Positions 1 through 8,445 of a stretch of 15,571 bases of DNA are shown here, in pieces. A model generated the notes under the pieces. It was given only the letters and a program-made list of their open reading frames with translations. It did not search any database and was not told the origin of the DNA. Origin of the DNA: Pelagophyceae sp. CCMP2097 (taxonomy: Eukaryota; Sar; Pelagophyceae); assembly GCA_026770575.1 (NCBI GenBank), contig MU657793.1, positions 1 through 15,571 on the forward strand, read 5' to 3'. The position numbers were made by a program, and so were the translations under genes. Each line of letters starts with the position of its first letter. The stretch's first letter is position 1.

Positions 1-189
1 CTCCGCTTGGCATGCGAATTTGGCTGCTCGTGCTGTACACGCGTCATAACGTGAATATTCTTCCCCCCCCAACAAAGAAAAACCGAACCCAGTGTCCTGT
101 TTTTCACAACGCAAATCCGTGCCTGATTGGGGACGCAGCGTCCGCCGCGCGGTTGCTCGTCGCCTGCCGCGGTCGCTGCGTTTCTCGGC

Positions 190-1826
190 ATGTCGGGCGG
201 CACGGCGACGCCGCTGCCCATGGCCAAGATCGCCGTGCTGGTCCTCGTCTTCCTGGGCGACGCGCTGTGCATGTCCGTCGTGCTCCCGTTCGTGCCGTTT
301 ATGGTGCAGCGCTTCATGCAGTTTGGGCCCGGCGAGGAGCATTTGGTGGGCTACTACGCGGGCGCGATCGCGGCGGCGTACATCACCGGCCAGCTCTGCA
401 CGGCGGCGCTCTGGGGCGCTTTGTCGGACCGTGTAGGGCGAAGGCCGGTGATGCTCTTATGCCTCGCCCTCTCCGTGGCGTGCGTCTTGGCCTTTGGCGC
501 GGCGCCGAACCTGCCCTTCGCGCTCGTCGTAAGGTTTGCCCACGGCCTCGTCTCCGGCAACGTCGTCGTCGCCAAGACCATGCTTGCCGACCTCACGGAC
601 AGCACCAACGAGGCCGCCGCCTTTGTCTACGTCGGCGTCACCTTTGGCGCCGGCGCCATCCTCGGGCCCCTCATCGGCGGCACGCTCTCCGAGTCCGCGG
701 ACAAGTACTGCGCCCTGCCGCTGGCGTGGCTCTGGGTCGCGCGGCCGTACCTGCTCCCCTGCGCCGTCGTCGCCGCCGTCGTCCTACTCGACCTCGCCTT
801 TGCGTTTTTCTACCTCGAGGAATCCATCGAGACGCGGAGCGACGCGCGGAGCGAATCGCGGCCCCGCGCGGCCGGCGGCGCCAAGGGCGCGACGGCCGGC
901 GCGGTGCGCGGCGAGGTGGACAACGTGGCCGACCTGCTGCGCGACCCAAAGTCGCCCTTTTTTCGCGTCTGTTGCTCCTTCTTCCTCTTTGGCGGCTGCT
1001 TTATGTCGTTCCAAGAGGTCTTCCCCATCTTCGCGCGAGCGCCGCTCCACGAGGGCGGCCTTTCGCTGTCCTCGACACAGGTCGGCCTCGCCCAGGCTAC
1101 CGCGGGGATGGCCACGCTCTTCTGCGTCGTCCTCCTCTACCCGGTCCTCGCGCGGCACCTCGGCGTCCCGAGGACGTACGCCGCCGCCCTCGCCGCCTGC
1201 GTCCTCGTCGCCTACGCCGCGCCGCCCTTCATCGCCGCCTACGCCGCAATGCCCGGCCACGAAATCCCCTGGGCCGCGCTCCTATTCGCCAACGGCATCG
1301 TCTCCGTCGTGCGTCCGCCGCGCGCCCCACCGGCGCCGCGACGCGCAAAGTAGGCGACTGAGATTTCGTTTACGAGCCTGAACATCATGTTGAAGAACGC
1401 TGCGCCGCCGCACCTCGTCGGCGCCGCAATGGGCCTCGGGACTTCCCTCGGCGGCTTTGGCTTCGCAATCGGGCCAATCGCCGGCGGCTCGCTCTTCTCC
1501 TACTCGTGCCATCCCCACTCTTTGCCCCCGGACGCTGCCACCACGCCCCGTAGGTCTTCGCCGCTCGTCTCGCTCCCGGCGGCGCTGCGGGCCGGCCGGC
1601 TCTACTTTGTCGTCAGCGACGGCGTCGATTCGGAAATCAGGGATTCCGGAGCGAGCGCCCTCGACGCGCGGCACCGTAGGTCCTCGAGTTCGTCGCCATA
1701 CTCAATATTTTGATCATCCTCGGCCTACCAAAGTGGCCTTGGCGGGACCGCCACCAGGCCGAGTACCACGCCGCGGCGTCAGATGAAATTGTCGAGCTCG
1801 AGCTCAACGACACGGCCGGGCCCTAG
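190..1826 (+). CDS. Major facilitator superfamily transporter (ZIFL-like), spliced
   Basis: Polytopic membrane transporter of the MFS; the substrate cannot be told from sequence. The ATG at 190 opens a protein whose first membrane helix starts about ten residues in (AKIAVLVLVFLGDAL). The MFS loop 2-3 signature WGALSDRVGRRPV is intact near residues 76-88, and a helix-5 glycine-rich run (TFGAGAILGPLIGG) follows. A variable Arg/Ala/Gly-rich cytoplasmic loop separates the two halves. Intron 1 is 1309-1362 (GTGCGT...CTGAG, phase 0). Exon 2 begins at 1363 and carries the conserved stretch MGLGTSLGGFGFAIGPIAGG. The last exon starts at 1680, right after an in-frame TAG that serves as the acceptor, and gives a final helix (EFVAILNILIILGLP) and an acidic tail ending at TAG 1824-1826. 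Between 1506 and 1679 there are one or two further introns; 1506-1553 plus about 1609/1612-1679 keeps the frame, but this is uncertain. A second in-frame ATG lies at 220. The family resemblance is to plant and fungal ZIFL-type transporters. Confidence 0.82.
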
Positions 1827-2007
1827 CGCCCGCACACTCGCCGGCCGGCGACGGCCGCAAAGACATGTACATTTCGGAAAATAATACATACCGTGTACAC
1901 AGAACGGCGGACCGACCACGCCGCCACGCCTCGCTCCGCTCCACCCGACGAGACGTTCGGACGCCGCCGCGGCCGGGCGTTTGGATTCGGGGTTGTGTTA
2001 CGGATGC

Positions 2008-2021
2008 GTGTGTGTGTGTGT
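2008..2021. repeat. (GT)n microsatellite
   Basis: Seven GT units lie in the 195-bp gap between two convergent genes. The run abuts the stop codon (reverse complement of TCA at 2021-2023) of the minus-strand gene. Confidence 0.8.
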
Positions 2022-4020
2022 CAGGACGACGACGCGCGGTTGGCGCGGTGTTGCAGGCCCAGCGACGCGTTGCTCGGGAGCGGCTGGATGCTCGGCCGCG
2101 GCACGTAGTCGGAGAACAACGACCGGACGCGCTGCTCCCGTTCGAAGGCGTCTTCTTCTTCTTCTTCTTCTTCTTCGTCGTCTTCGTCGGCCTCCTCCGA
2201 GAGCTCCTCGTGGACTGTCGGCGGCCTACCGATGATCGGTAGGCCGCCGACGTTGTCGCGCTCCGGAATCACCACGCTCAGGTTCCTCCCCGGCGCCCCC
2301 TCGGACGCTCGCGAGTCCGTTAGCACCGTGGCGGTCCGGGTCTTGGGACCGTCATCTCCGACGCGGTCGGGGGCGTCGTCGACCGATTCCTCCTGGACTT
2401 GAGCGGCGTCGGGAACGACGCATCCGACAGCGCTGGCTGAGCGCGGAGCGCCCAGAGCTTGGCTTCTGTCGGATGCCACTCGCCGCGCACGACCTGCGCG
2501 CGAGCGTCGAACAAGGGACCTTGCGTCTCCAAAGGCCGCCGCGGTGCCCGTGGGGCATGCGTCCGTCGATGCCGGCGCGCACCCAACCCGGGCCTCGAAG
2601 GCGCATGATCTGGCGCTTGATCTCGGGCGCGGCCTAATTGTGCACCGTGGGCCGCAGACGAGGCTCGCCGGTGCATGCGCCGGCGCCTTGTCATGGGGCT
2701 TTTCGCCGGCGCTGGAGAGTACGGCGAAACCGATGGCGACGCAGAGCGCCGCGGCCACGAGCGCCGCTTGGAAATCGACCCGCGCCTGTGACCGCAGTCT
2801 GCCGCTGCCTCGCGCAGAGGCGGCGACGCACGTGCCACGTTGCCAGCGCGCTGCACAGCGCGCACGTGAAGAGGGCCTGCGGAGGTTCATGGCGTGCGTC
2901 GTCAGGCGACGTTGGCCGCCGTCGGGCAGACTGACCGTCGCGCCGCCCTCTGCGTTGTAGTAGGCGAGCCAGAGCGGGAAGGGGACGAGGGCGCCAAAGG
3001 CGGCGGAGATGGCCGCGCCTGTCAAGTTCCCGGAGACGCCACCGAGGAGCGCGTCCGACGGCGCAAACGTGAGTTGCAGACCCCTGTCGGCGTCGTCGAT
3101 TACGCGCGCGCCAGGGGGGTCGCACCTTTTCAAGAGGTACCGCGGCGTCGCGTTGCCGAGGATTATAATGAGGCCGATTACGAAAAGGCCCGACTCCCTC
3201 CGCCGCTCCTGGCCCCGGCACGTCATCTCCTCGACGAAGAGGTGCCTGCGGGCGCCTCATATAGGCTGAGGCGAGGGAAGCCTTAGGCAAACGAAAGGAC
3301 GCGGCGGCATCACAGGAGCGTCGCCGCCGCCGGGCAGACGAGCAACCTGCATATTTCGCTATTGCGGGCCAGGGAAACGCTCTCCCGGGGAGGACCGCCT
3401 CGTCCGTCCCGCGGTGCTCGAGGGTGCGTGGCGAGGGCCGACGCCGCGAGCTCGCGCCCATCCTACGCGAGCATCGTCGGTCGGCTCGCCTTTCGAGGAC
3501 GGTACGCCCTGCGTCTCCGTTGCGGCGACGTGTTCGTTTGCGGGCGCGGCGATTCGCTGTGGATGGCGTAGGACGAGAGCCACGCCGCAAGGCCGCCAAA
3601 GACCCACGCCGCGGCCAACCTCGTCTGCGAGAGGCGGAGGTGGAGGTGCGGCTGTTTGCACCGCGGGCATTTGCAGCGGTTAGAGGGGCGCTTCCAGGGT
3701 TCGGAAACTTCGGCGCCGATCGGCGGCGCGTTTGAAGCGGCTTCCGGCGGCGGCGTCGTGCGGCGTTTGGCGTAGAAGGGTTTCAGCGAAAAACGCCGCG
3801 CCGTCGACGCCGCCGAATCGTCGTGCGCCGCCGCCGCGTCGTCGGTTTTAGTGCCGTCTGCTTTCGTGCCGTCGAAAAGCGTGCGGCCAGGTATCCGCGG
3901 CGAGAGGCGCGGCCGCCGCAGCCCGCGCATCGAGGTCCAGCGCGACGCCAGCGAAGAAATCTCGTGCCGCTCCGCCGCGGAGGGCGAGGCGCGGTCCTCC
4001 GTGGCCAGGGCCGACGCCAT
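2021..4020 (-). CDS. Unrecognised multi-exon membrane protein with CxxC knuckle and acidic tail
   Basis: I do not recognise this family. The first exon (ATG at 4020; an in-frame ATG at 4119 is possible) encodes a polar N-terminus, a cysteine motif CKCPRCKQ and a hydrophobic helix (AAAWVFGGLAAWLSSYAI). A coherent splice chain follows: a small exon 3346-3314, then 3245-2936 with two helices (GLFVIGLIIILGN and ISAAFGALVPFPLWLAYY), 2876-2832 (15 residues), 2785-2723 (helix AALVAAALCVAIGFA), 2633-2583 (AAPEIKRQIMRLRGPGW) and 2493 onward (VVRGEWHPTEAKLW). Introns 2935-2877, 2831-2786, 2722-2634 and 2582-2494 all have GT-AG ends and matching phase 0. The first intron (about 3505-3347) is weakest. 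The final part is in another frame: a Ser/Pro/Asp-rich region, an Asp/Glu run encoded by GAA repeats, then a basic tail ending at 2021. The join near 2400-2280 is unresolved and may be an intron or a one-base shift. About four or five membrane segments are predicted by eye. Confidence 0.55.
2151..2176. repeat. (TTC)n trinucleotide repeat coding for poly-Glu
   Basis: About eight TTC units on the plus strand read as GAA on the minus strand. With the neighbouring GAC/GAG codons they form the Asp/Glu-rich run in the tail of the unknown membrane protein. Such runs commonly vary in length between alleles. Confidence 0.8.
2217..2251. repeat. Perfect 17-bp inverted repeat with 1-base centre inside coding sequence
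   Basis: The left arm 2217-2233 (GTCGGCGGCCTACCGAT) and right arm 2235-2251 are exact reverse complements around a single G at 2234. The stretch lies in the last exon of the minus-strand unknown gene and is translated as VGGLPIIGRPPT. In the transcript it would fold into a very stable GC-rich hairpin. Confidence 0.92.
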
Positions 4021-4249
4021 GCCCAGGGCCGACGCCGACGGCGCGGCGCGCCGCCAAGCGCCGCAACCGTGGGATGCTTCCCTGGAAGTTTCGAAAACCT
4101 TTCGAAAAGCCGCGCGCACTGGCGATCACGGCCAGGACCCGGCAGCGTTGCCGGCAGGGTTTTGGCAGGACGGGGGCATGGTGTTCCACCGCGGCGGTTT
4201 GATCCTGACGTGCTGCAGCCTCTTCAAGATGCACGGCTTTGCCTTTCGC
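4021..4249. promoter_or_regulatory. Shared intergenic region of a divergent gene pair
   Basis: The minus-strand unknown gene starts at 4020 (or 4119) and the plus-strand protease at 4250 (or 4229), head to head. The 110 to 230 bp between them must hold both promoters and 5' leaders. No TATA box is visible. This is inferred from gene positions only. An imperfect 18-bp direct repeat (CCAGGGCCGACGCC occurring twice) lies around 4005-4040 and overlaps the proposed minus-strand start. Confidence 0.4.
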
Positions 4250-6335
4250 ATGCAACGATTTACGCAACTCGCCCGGCGCGCCGCGCCGCTGGCCACGCGC
4301 GCCGTCGTTTCGCGCGCCTCGGCGGCTTTGCGGCGGCCGTCGCGGCTAAGCAGCACGACGACTGTCCTCGGCGATTCCGCCACGACGTCTGCGACCAAGG
4401 CGGACGGGGTGCAGGTCGCGCTCCGGTCCGTCTGCAAAATCTACGTCACGATCGTAGAACCCGACTACGCCCAGCCCTGGTCCAACTTCGCAGAGGACGA
4501 AGCCGTCGGAAGCGGATTCATCGTAGAGGACCACGACGGCGTCCTCCGAGTCCTCACAAACAGTGCGCCTTCTGTTACGCACTCCCGGGGGGGTCTTATA
4601 CTCCAGCTTCCCCTGGGTCCGCGCCGCTTTGTGTGTCCGACGTCTCCGGCAGGCCACGTGACGCGGTGGGGCACGGACTTGCGCGTGCGGCGCCACGGCG
4701 AGACTAAAAGGCACAAGGCGCGGCTCATCGGCGTCGCGCACGAGTCCGACCTCGCGCTCCTCGCAGTCGACGCAGACTTCTGGCAGCAGGCCGACGCGGG
4801 GACGCAGCCCATCCGGCCGCTGAAGTGGGCCAGCCTGCCAAACCTTTACGACGACGTGGCCGTCATCGGCTACCCGATGGGTGAGAAGCGACGACGCATG
4901 TGGTGGTTTCAAGAAAAGGTCCTATGAGAGAGGTCCCACTGGGTTGCGGCCCTCGATTTTGTCTTTAGGCGGCGACAACGTGTGCGTCACTCGCGGCGTG
5001 GTGAGCCGCGTGGACACTATGAAGTACGCGCGCGCGGCGCCGGCGCTGCTCGTCGTGCAAATCGACGCGGCAGTCAATTCCGGAAACTCGGGCGGCCCGG
5101 CCATCGACGCCGGCGGCCGCGTCGTCGGCGTGGCGTTTTCCGGTTATGCAGGGTCGGCGGATAACATCGGGTACATCATTCCGCACTCTGTGGCTTCCAA
5201 CTTCCTCAGCTCCGTCTCCAAGCAGCGGCGCGAGGACGCGGCCTGCGTTTCCGCGCCGCAAGACTACGTGGCCCACGTCGAGTTGTGCACGCTTGGCATC
5301 TCGGCGCAGCCGGCGGAGAACGATGCGCTGCGGGCTTCTTTAGGCATGGACACGACGCAGACGGGCGTCCTCGTGACGCGCGTCGCCGAGCTGAGCTGCG
5401 CGCGCGGGACTATCCGCACGGGCGACGTTTTACTCTCCATCGACGGCGTGGCCATCGCCGACGACGGGACCGTTGCCCTGCGCGGCGACGAGCGCGTCGA
5501 TTTAGCGCACGCATGCACTTCCCGGCTAGAGAACGACGTCGTCGTCGTAAAAGTGCTCCGCGAGGGCAAAGTCTTGGAGAACAACGTCGAGCTCAAGCCG
5601 TTGCCCAGGCTCGTGCCCATCGTCGAGCGCGACCGCCAGCCGTCGTACCTCATCATCGGGGGGCTGGTGCTCATGCCTTTGACGCTGCCGCTTCTCACGG
5701 CGGACATGGACGGCGACGAGGGCGCGCCTTCGACGCGCACTTCCGTGATGCACACTTCGTCGCTCGGCGCGGACCGAAGCGACGCCGCCGGCGCCCCGAC
5801 GGAGCTGGTGGTGTGGGCGTCGACGCTGACTTCGGACGCGAATATCGGCTACGCTTCCCTTTGCCGAGACCTCCCCCTCCTCAAGACGGTCAACGGCGTA
5901 AGCGTGCGCTCCATCCAGCACGTCCTCGACATCTGCGCCGAGGCCAGAGGGCGCGGTGATGCGTTTCTGGAGTTTAGCTTTGGAAGACCCAACGCCGCCG
6001 CGCACGACCTTTTCCGCGTCGTCCTAGATGTCGACGCGGCCCAAAAAGCTGACCTGGAAATCATGTCCAAGCGCTTCGTCCCCGCCCTCTTCTCCCCCGA
6101 CGTCCGCCCGCCCGCGACGGCCTTCACCGGCCGCCAGCGAAGAGCCGCCCTCGCCGCGCTCGAAGCTGGCGCAAAGGCGGAACGGCCCGCCGGCGGCCGC
6201 ACGGCCAAGGCGCGCGCCACCAACCGCCGCGCCGCCTCCAAGCGCGGCCCAAGAGGCGCCGTCAAGCCCAAAAAGTCCCCGCCGGCCGCCGCCGAACCCG
6301 CCGCCGAGCCCGCCGCGGCCGCGCAGCAGGAGTGA
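4250..6335 (+). CDS. Deg/HtrA-family serine protease (plant DEG9/DEG10-like), probably mitochondrial
   Basis: ATP-independent serine protease, S1C family. Exons are 4250-4562, 4653-4880 and 4969-6335; introns 4563-4652 and 4881-4968 have GT-AG ends and phase 1. The product is about 635 aa, a little longer than Arabidopsis DEG9/DEG10 (roughly 590). The start MQRFTQLARRAAPLATRAVV is rich in Arg and Ala without acids, as in a mitochondrial presequence; an in-frame ATG at 4229 adds seven residues. The catalytic triad is complete: His106 in LTNSHV (assembled across intron 1), Asp137 in HESDLALL and Ser221 in NSGNSGGPA. A PDZ domain follows (ISAQPAENDALRASLGM through GDVLLSIDGVAIAD), then the segment PSYLIIGGLVLMPLTLPLL, typical of the plant DEG9 type, and a second, weaker PDZ-like region. 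The last 70 or so residues are Ala/Pro/Lys/Arg-rich, including KRGPRGAVKPKK. The neighbour upstream is divergent. Confidence 0.9.
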
Positions 6336-6664
6336 TACAAATTTTCGTTTGCACGTTGTACACCGATGTCGTCCGATACGACGGCTCCGATCGAGGCCTC
6401 CGAGGGGCCGCGAGAGCGCCGCTCGCGAGCTCGGCGTCTCGTCCCCGATGCGGCTCGTCAAGTAGTTCAGGTCAAATATGTCAAATTTCGTTTTCTCGTG
6501 AATCGCTAATTTGAAATATTCCTGCGCGCCGATGAAATGCTCGAAAATCGTGTAAAACCCGATTTTGTTTGGAAGAAAAGATCCAGATTCCCGCAAGTTG
6601 CGCAACAAGACATTCAGCGACCCGCTTCCTCGCTTCCCTGGAGAGCCTCATCAAAACGTAGGTC
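6336..6664. other. Intergenic stretch between the protease and the DUF347-type gene
   Basis: This 329-bp stretch has no supported gene. Roughly 6465-6600 is clearly richer in A and T than its surroundings and may be the promoter or 5' leader of the downstream gene. An acceptor-like GTAG|GTC at 6658-6664 directly precedes the ATG at 6665, so a 5'-UTR intron is possible. A minus-strand reading frame is open across the AT-rich part but matches nothing I recognise. Confidence 0.4.
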
Positions 6665-7655
6665 ATGGGCGAGCAGATGCTGGGCCTCGGCGCGAGTAAG
6701 GTGCCCAACGTCTCTGCGCTCTTCTGGGTGGCCAAGGTGCGTCGCCTGAACTCGTGCACTGGTGCACTGGCATGGTGGGGTCGTCTCCTTGCGGTTGGGT
6801 CGAAACGCTCCCCTTAGCCGAAAACGCGCCGGTGCTCCGGCCCCTACCCTCGCGCCACGCGCCCGTGCAGGTGATGGCGACGACGGTGGGCGAGACGTGC
6901 GCCGACGCGCTCAACGCCGCAGGCCTCGGCCTCGGCTACACGACGCTGTTAATGTTCGGGATCATGGTCGTGCTGCCCGTCGCGCAGTTCGCGGTGTCCA
7001 AGTACATGCCGTTCGTCTACTGGCAGCTCATCGTGCTTGTCAGCGTCGTCGGCACGCTCATCACGGACATTGGCACCGATCACTATCTCATTCCTTTATG
7101 GTACTCCTCGCCATTCTTCCTCGGCCTCCTCATCATCGTCTTCTCGGCGTGGTACCGCAGCGAGGGGACGCTCTTCATCCACTCGATCCGCACGAAGAAG
7201 CGCGAGGCCTTTTACTGGGCCACGATCCTCACGACGTTTGCGCTCGGCACGGCGTTCGGCGACTTGATGGGCGACGTCGCGCTCGGGAGCTTCTGGCAGA
7301 CGCTGCTGCTCTTTCTCGGCGCCATCGGCCTCACCGCGACGGCGTACTACGTCCTCCACCTGAACGAGATCCTCGCCTTTTGGATCGTCTACGTCTTCAC
7401 GCGGCCGCTCGGCGCGTCGCTCGGCGACCTGCTCTCGCAGCCGAAGAGCGCGGGCGGTTTCGAGTTCGGTCTCTGGCCCGTGACGGGGTCGTTCTTTGCC
7501 GTCATCTTCAGCTGTTGCTGCGTCTTCCGCTACCAGCAAATCAAGACCGCAGCGACGCGGAGAAGATCGAGTCAAAGGCCGCCGTCGTGCCGACCATCCA
7601 GGTCGCGCCCATGGGGCAGGAGAGCAAAGAGGACGCGGGCAACATGGCCGTATAG
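6665..7655 (+). CDS. DUF347/COG4705-type multipass membrane protein, C-terminal frameshift
   Basis: Membrane protein resembling the bacterial COG4705 (DUF347 repeat) family, whose function is not established. Exon 1 (6665-6736) gives KVPNVSALFWVAK; intron 6737-6870 (GTGCGT...GTGCAG, phase 0) joins it to VMATTVGETCADALNAAGLG, rebuilding the family's N-terminal motif. Further family landmarks are VSVVGTLITDIGTD, WYRSEGTLFIHSIRTKKREA, FYWATILTTFALGTAFGDL and AFWIVYVFTRPLGASLGDLL. There are about seven hydrophobic helices. After the last helix (FAVIFSCCCVFRYQQIKT) the frame that looks coding shifts by one base near 7546-7552, giving a mixed-charge tail that ends in KEDAGNMAV and TAG at 7653-7655, total about 285 aa. 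Without the shift, translation runs to 7683 with an Arg/Ser/Pro tail. An intron 7490s-7552 would also restore frame but would remove the last helix. The start could instead be the ATG at 6677. Confidence 0.85.
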
Positions 7656-7741
7656 CCCCTCCGCCGCAGCCGCCCCATTGTGAATGCACCCCCTCGTAAA
7701 TGGGAAAACGTTTTAGATGAGGTTAATTGAAGGGCACAATA

Positions 7742-7784
7742 GGGAGGTTCACTTTTTTTGAACAAGTTCCGAACTCAGAGTTCA
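7742..7784 (+). repeat. Left terminal inverted repeat of the MITE
   Basis: It pairs with 8266-8306 apart from a few mismatches and small gaps. It contains the core GGTTCACTTTTTTTGAACAA. Confidence 0.8.
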
Positions 7785-7808
7785 GGCGATAGTTCAGAAC
7801 TTGTTCAA
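7758..7808. repeat. Left subterminal hairpin of the MITE
   Basis: TTGAACAAGTTCCGAACT and the later AGTTCAGAACTTGTTCAA are reverse complements except for one base, separated by about 15 bases. Confidence 0.75.
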
Positions 7809-7937
7809 AATATTTATTGGCTGTGAGGCTGACTGGCCGTGCTGTGCGCTTCTCGTGGTGAGGCTGACGTGTCCTGCAGAGAACAAAACGTCAAACGCGA
7901 CGCAGAAAAAGTTGAATTTGCACTCAACTGCATTGGG

Positions 7938-7974
7938 TCACGGAAATTGTGATAGGCTATCACGGAAATTGTTT
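7938..7974. repeat. Direct repeat plus small palindrome in the MITE interior
   Basis: TCACGGAAATTGT occurs twice in succession. Between the copies lies the perfect palindrome GTGATAG-G-CTATCAC (7949-7963). Confidence 0.75.
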
Positions 7975-8208
7975 GGGTGTCGCGCGGAAACTGTTTTCGC
8001 TGCGCGCGGCGCGAAGAGCGACGCGCTTCGGCGGCGCGTTTGTCGCGCCGAGCGCGCGGCGGCAGCGTGCGTCGATCGCGCCCGGGCGCGTCGAAAACGG
8101 TGCGATACGGAGCGAGGACGGCCGCCGGGACGGACCCCGCGGCACGCAATAAACGCCGTTCAACCCTCGTATTTTCCAATGTGCAAGGCAGTTCTGAACA
8201 AACTCGGT

Positions 8209-8240
8209 GTTCTGAACTTGTTTCTGAACAAGTTCAGAAC
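8209..8240. repeat. Right subterminal perfect hairpin of the MITE
   Basis: GTTCTGAACTTGTT (8209-8222) is the exact reverse complement of AACAAGTTCAGAAC (8227-8240), with a four-base loop TCTG. Confidence 0.85.
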
Positions 8241-8265
8241 ATTTCCTAACAGCGTATTTGCGTTT

Positions 8266-8306
8266 TTGAACTCAGTTCTGAACTTGTTCAAAAAAGTGAA
8301 CCTCTC
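8266..8306 (-). repeat. Right terminal inverted repeat of the MITE
   Basis: It is the mirror partner of 7742-7784 and reads outward to GTGAACCTCTC followed by TA. Confidence 0.8.
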
Positions 8307-8445
8307 TAATATTATTATAATGACAAAAGCTACGCCCGAAATTTTCAGCGATTGTCGCTGAAAGTAACTTTGTAGGAAGAAGGTGCTGGCGCGGACGGCT
8401 CGGTGTCACTGGCTGGCGTGGGTTGAAAGCGTTCGCGGTCCCGCG

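Larger units (their letters stand above)
7742..8306. mobile_element. MITE-like non-autonomous DNA transposon with ~40-bp terminal inverted repeats
   Basis: The two ends are near-identical inverted repeats. The left end (GGGAGGTTCACTTTTTTTGA, from 7742) matches the reverse complement of the right end (GAGAGGTTCACTTTTTTGAA, from 8306 inward), with few differences over about 40 bp. A TA lies directly outside each end (7740-7741 and 8307-8308), consistent with a TA target-site duplication of the Tc1/mariner type. The element contains no transposase gene. Subterminal copies of GAACTTGTTC/GAACAAGTTC form hairpins at both ends. The middle is GC-rich and holds short direct repeats. It sits between the DUF347-type gene and the AFG1 gene, about 140 bp before the AFG1 start. 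Element class is inferred from the ends only. Confidence 0.78.

Noticed and set aside
784..1260. Antisense open frame across the transporter
   Set aside because: Composition is dominated by Arg/Gly/Glu/Asp as expected antisense to GC-rich codons; no recognisable domain.
12..1361. Long Arg/Ala-rich plus-strand frame overlapping the transporter
   Set aside because: It is a GC-driven shadow frame with no domain; the other frame encodes clear MFS motifs.
3851..4249. Upstream extension of the protease frame
   Set aside because: The frame is open, but it overlaps the divergent gene on the other strand, and a typical presequence begins at 4250 (or 4229).
3823..4707. Arg-rich plus-strand frame upstream of the protease
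   Set aside because: Shadow of the protease exon and of the divergent gene; no conserved motif.
6024..6608. Minus-strand frame antisense to the protease tail
   Set aside because: Most of it mirrors the Ala/Pro/Lys tail and is Gly/Arg-rich. Only the AT-rich start looks natural, and that is kept as a low-interest finding.
7801..8361. Open frame across the MITE
   Set aside because: Its end merely translates the GAACTTGTTC repeats (LNLFLNKF-like); no transposase motif.
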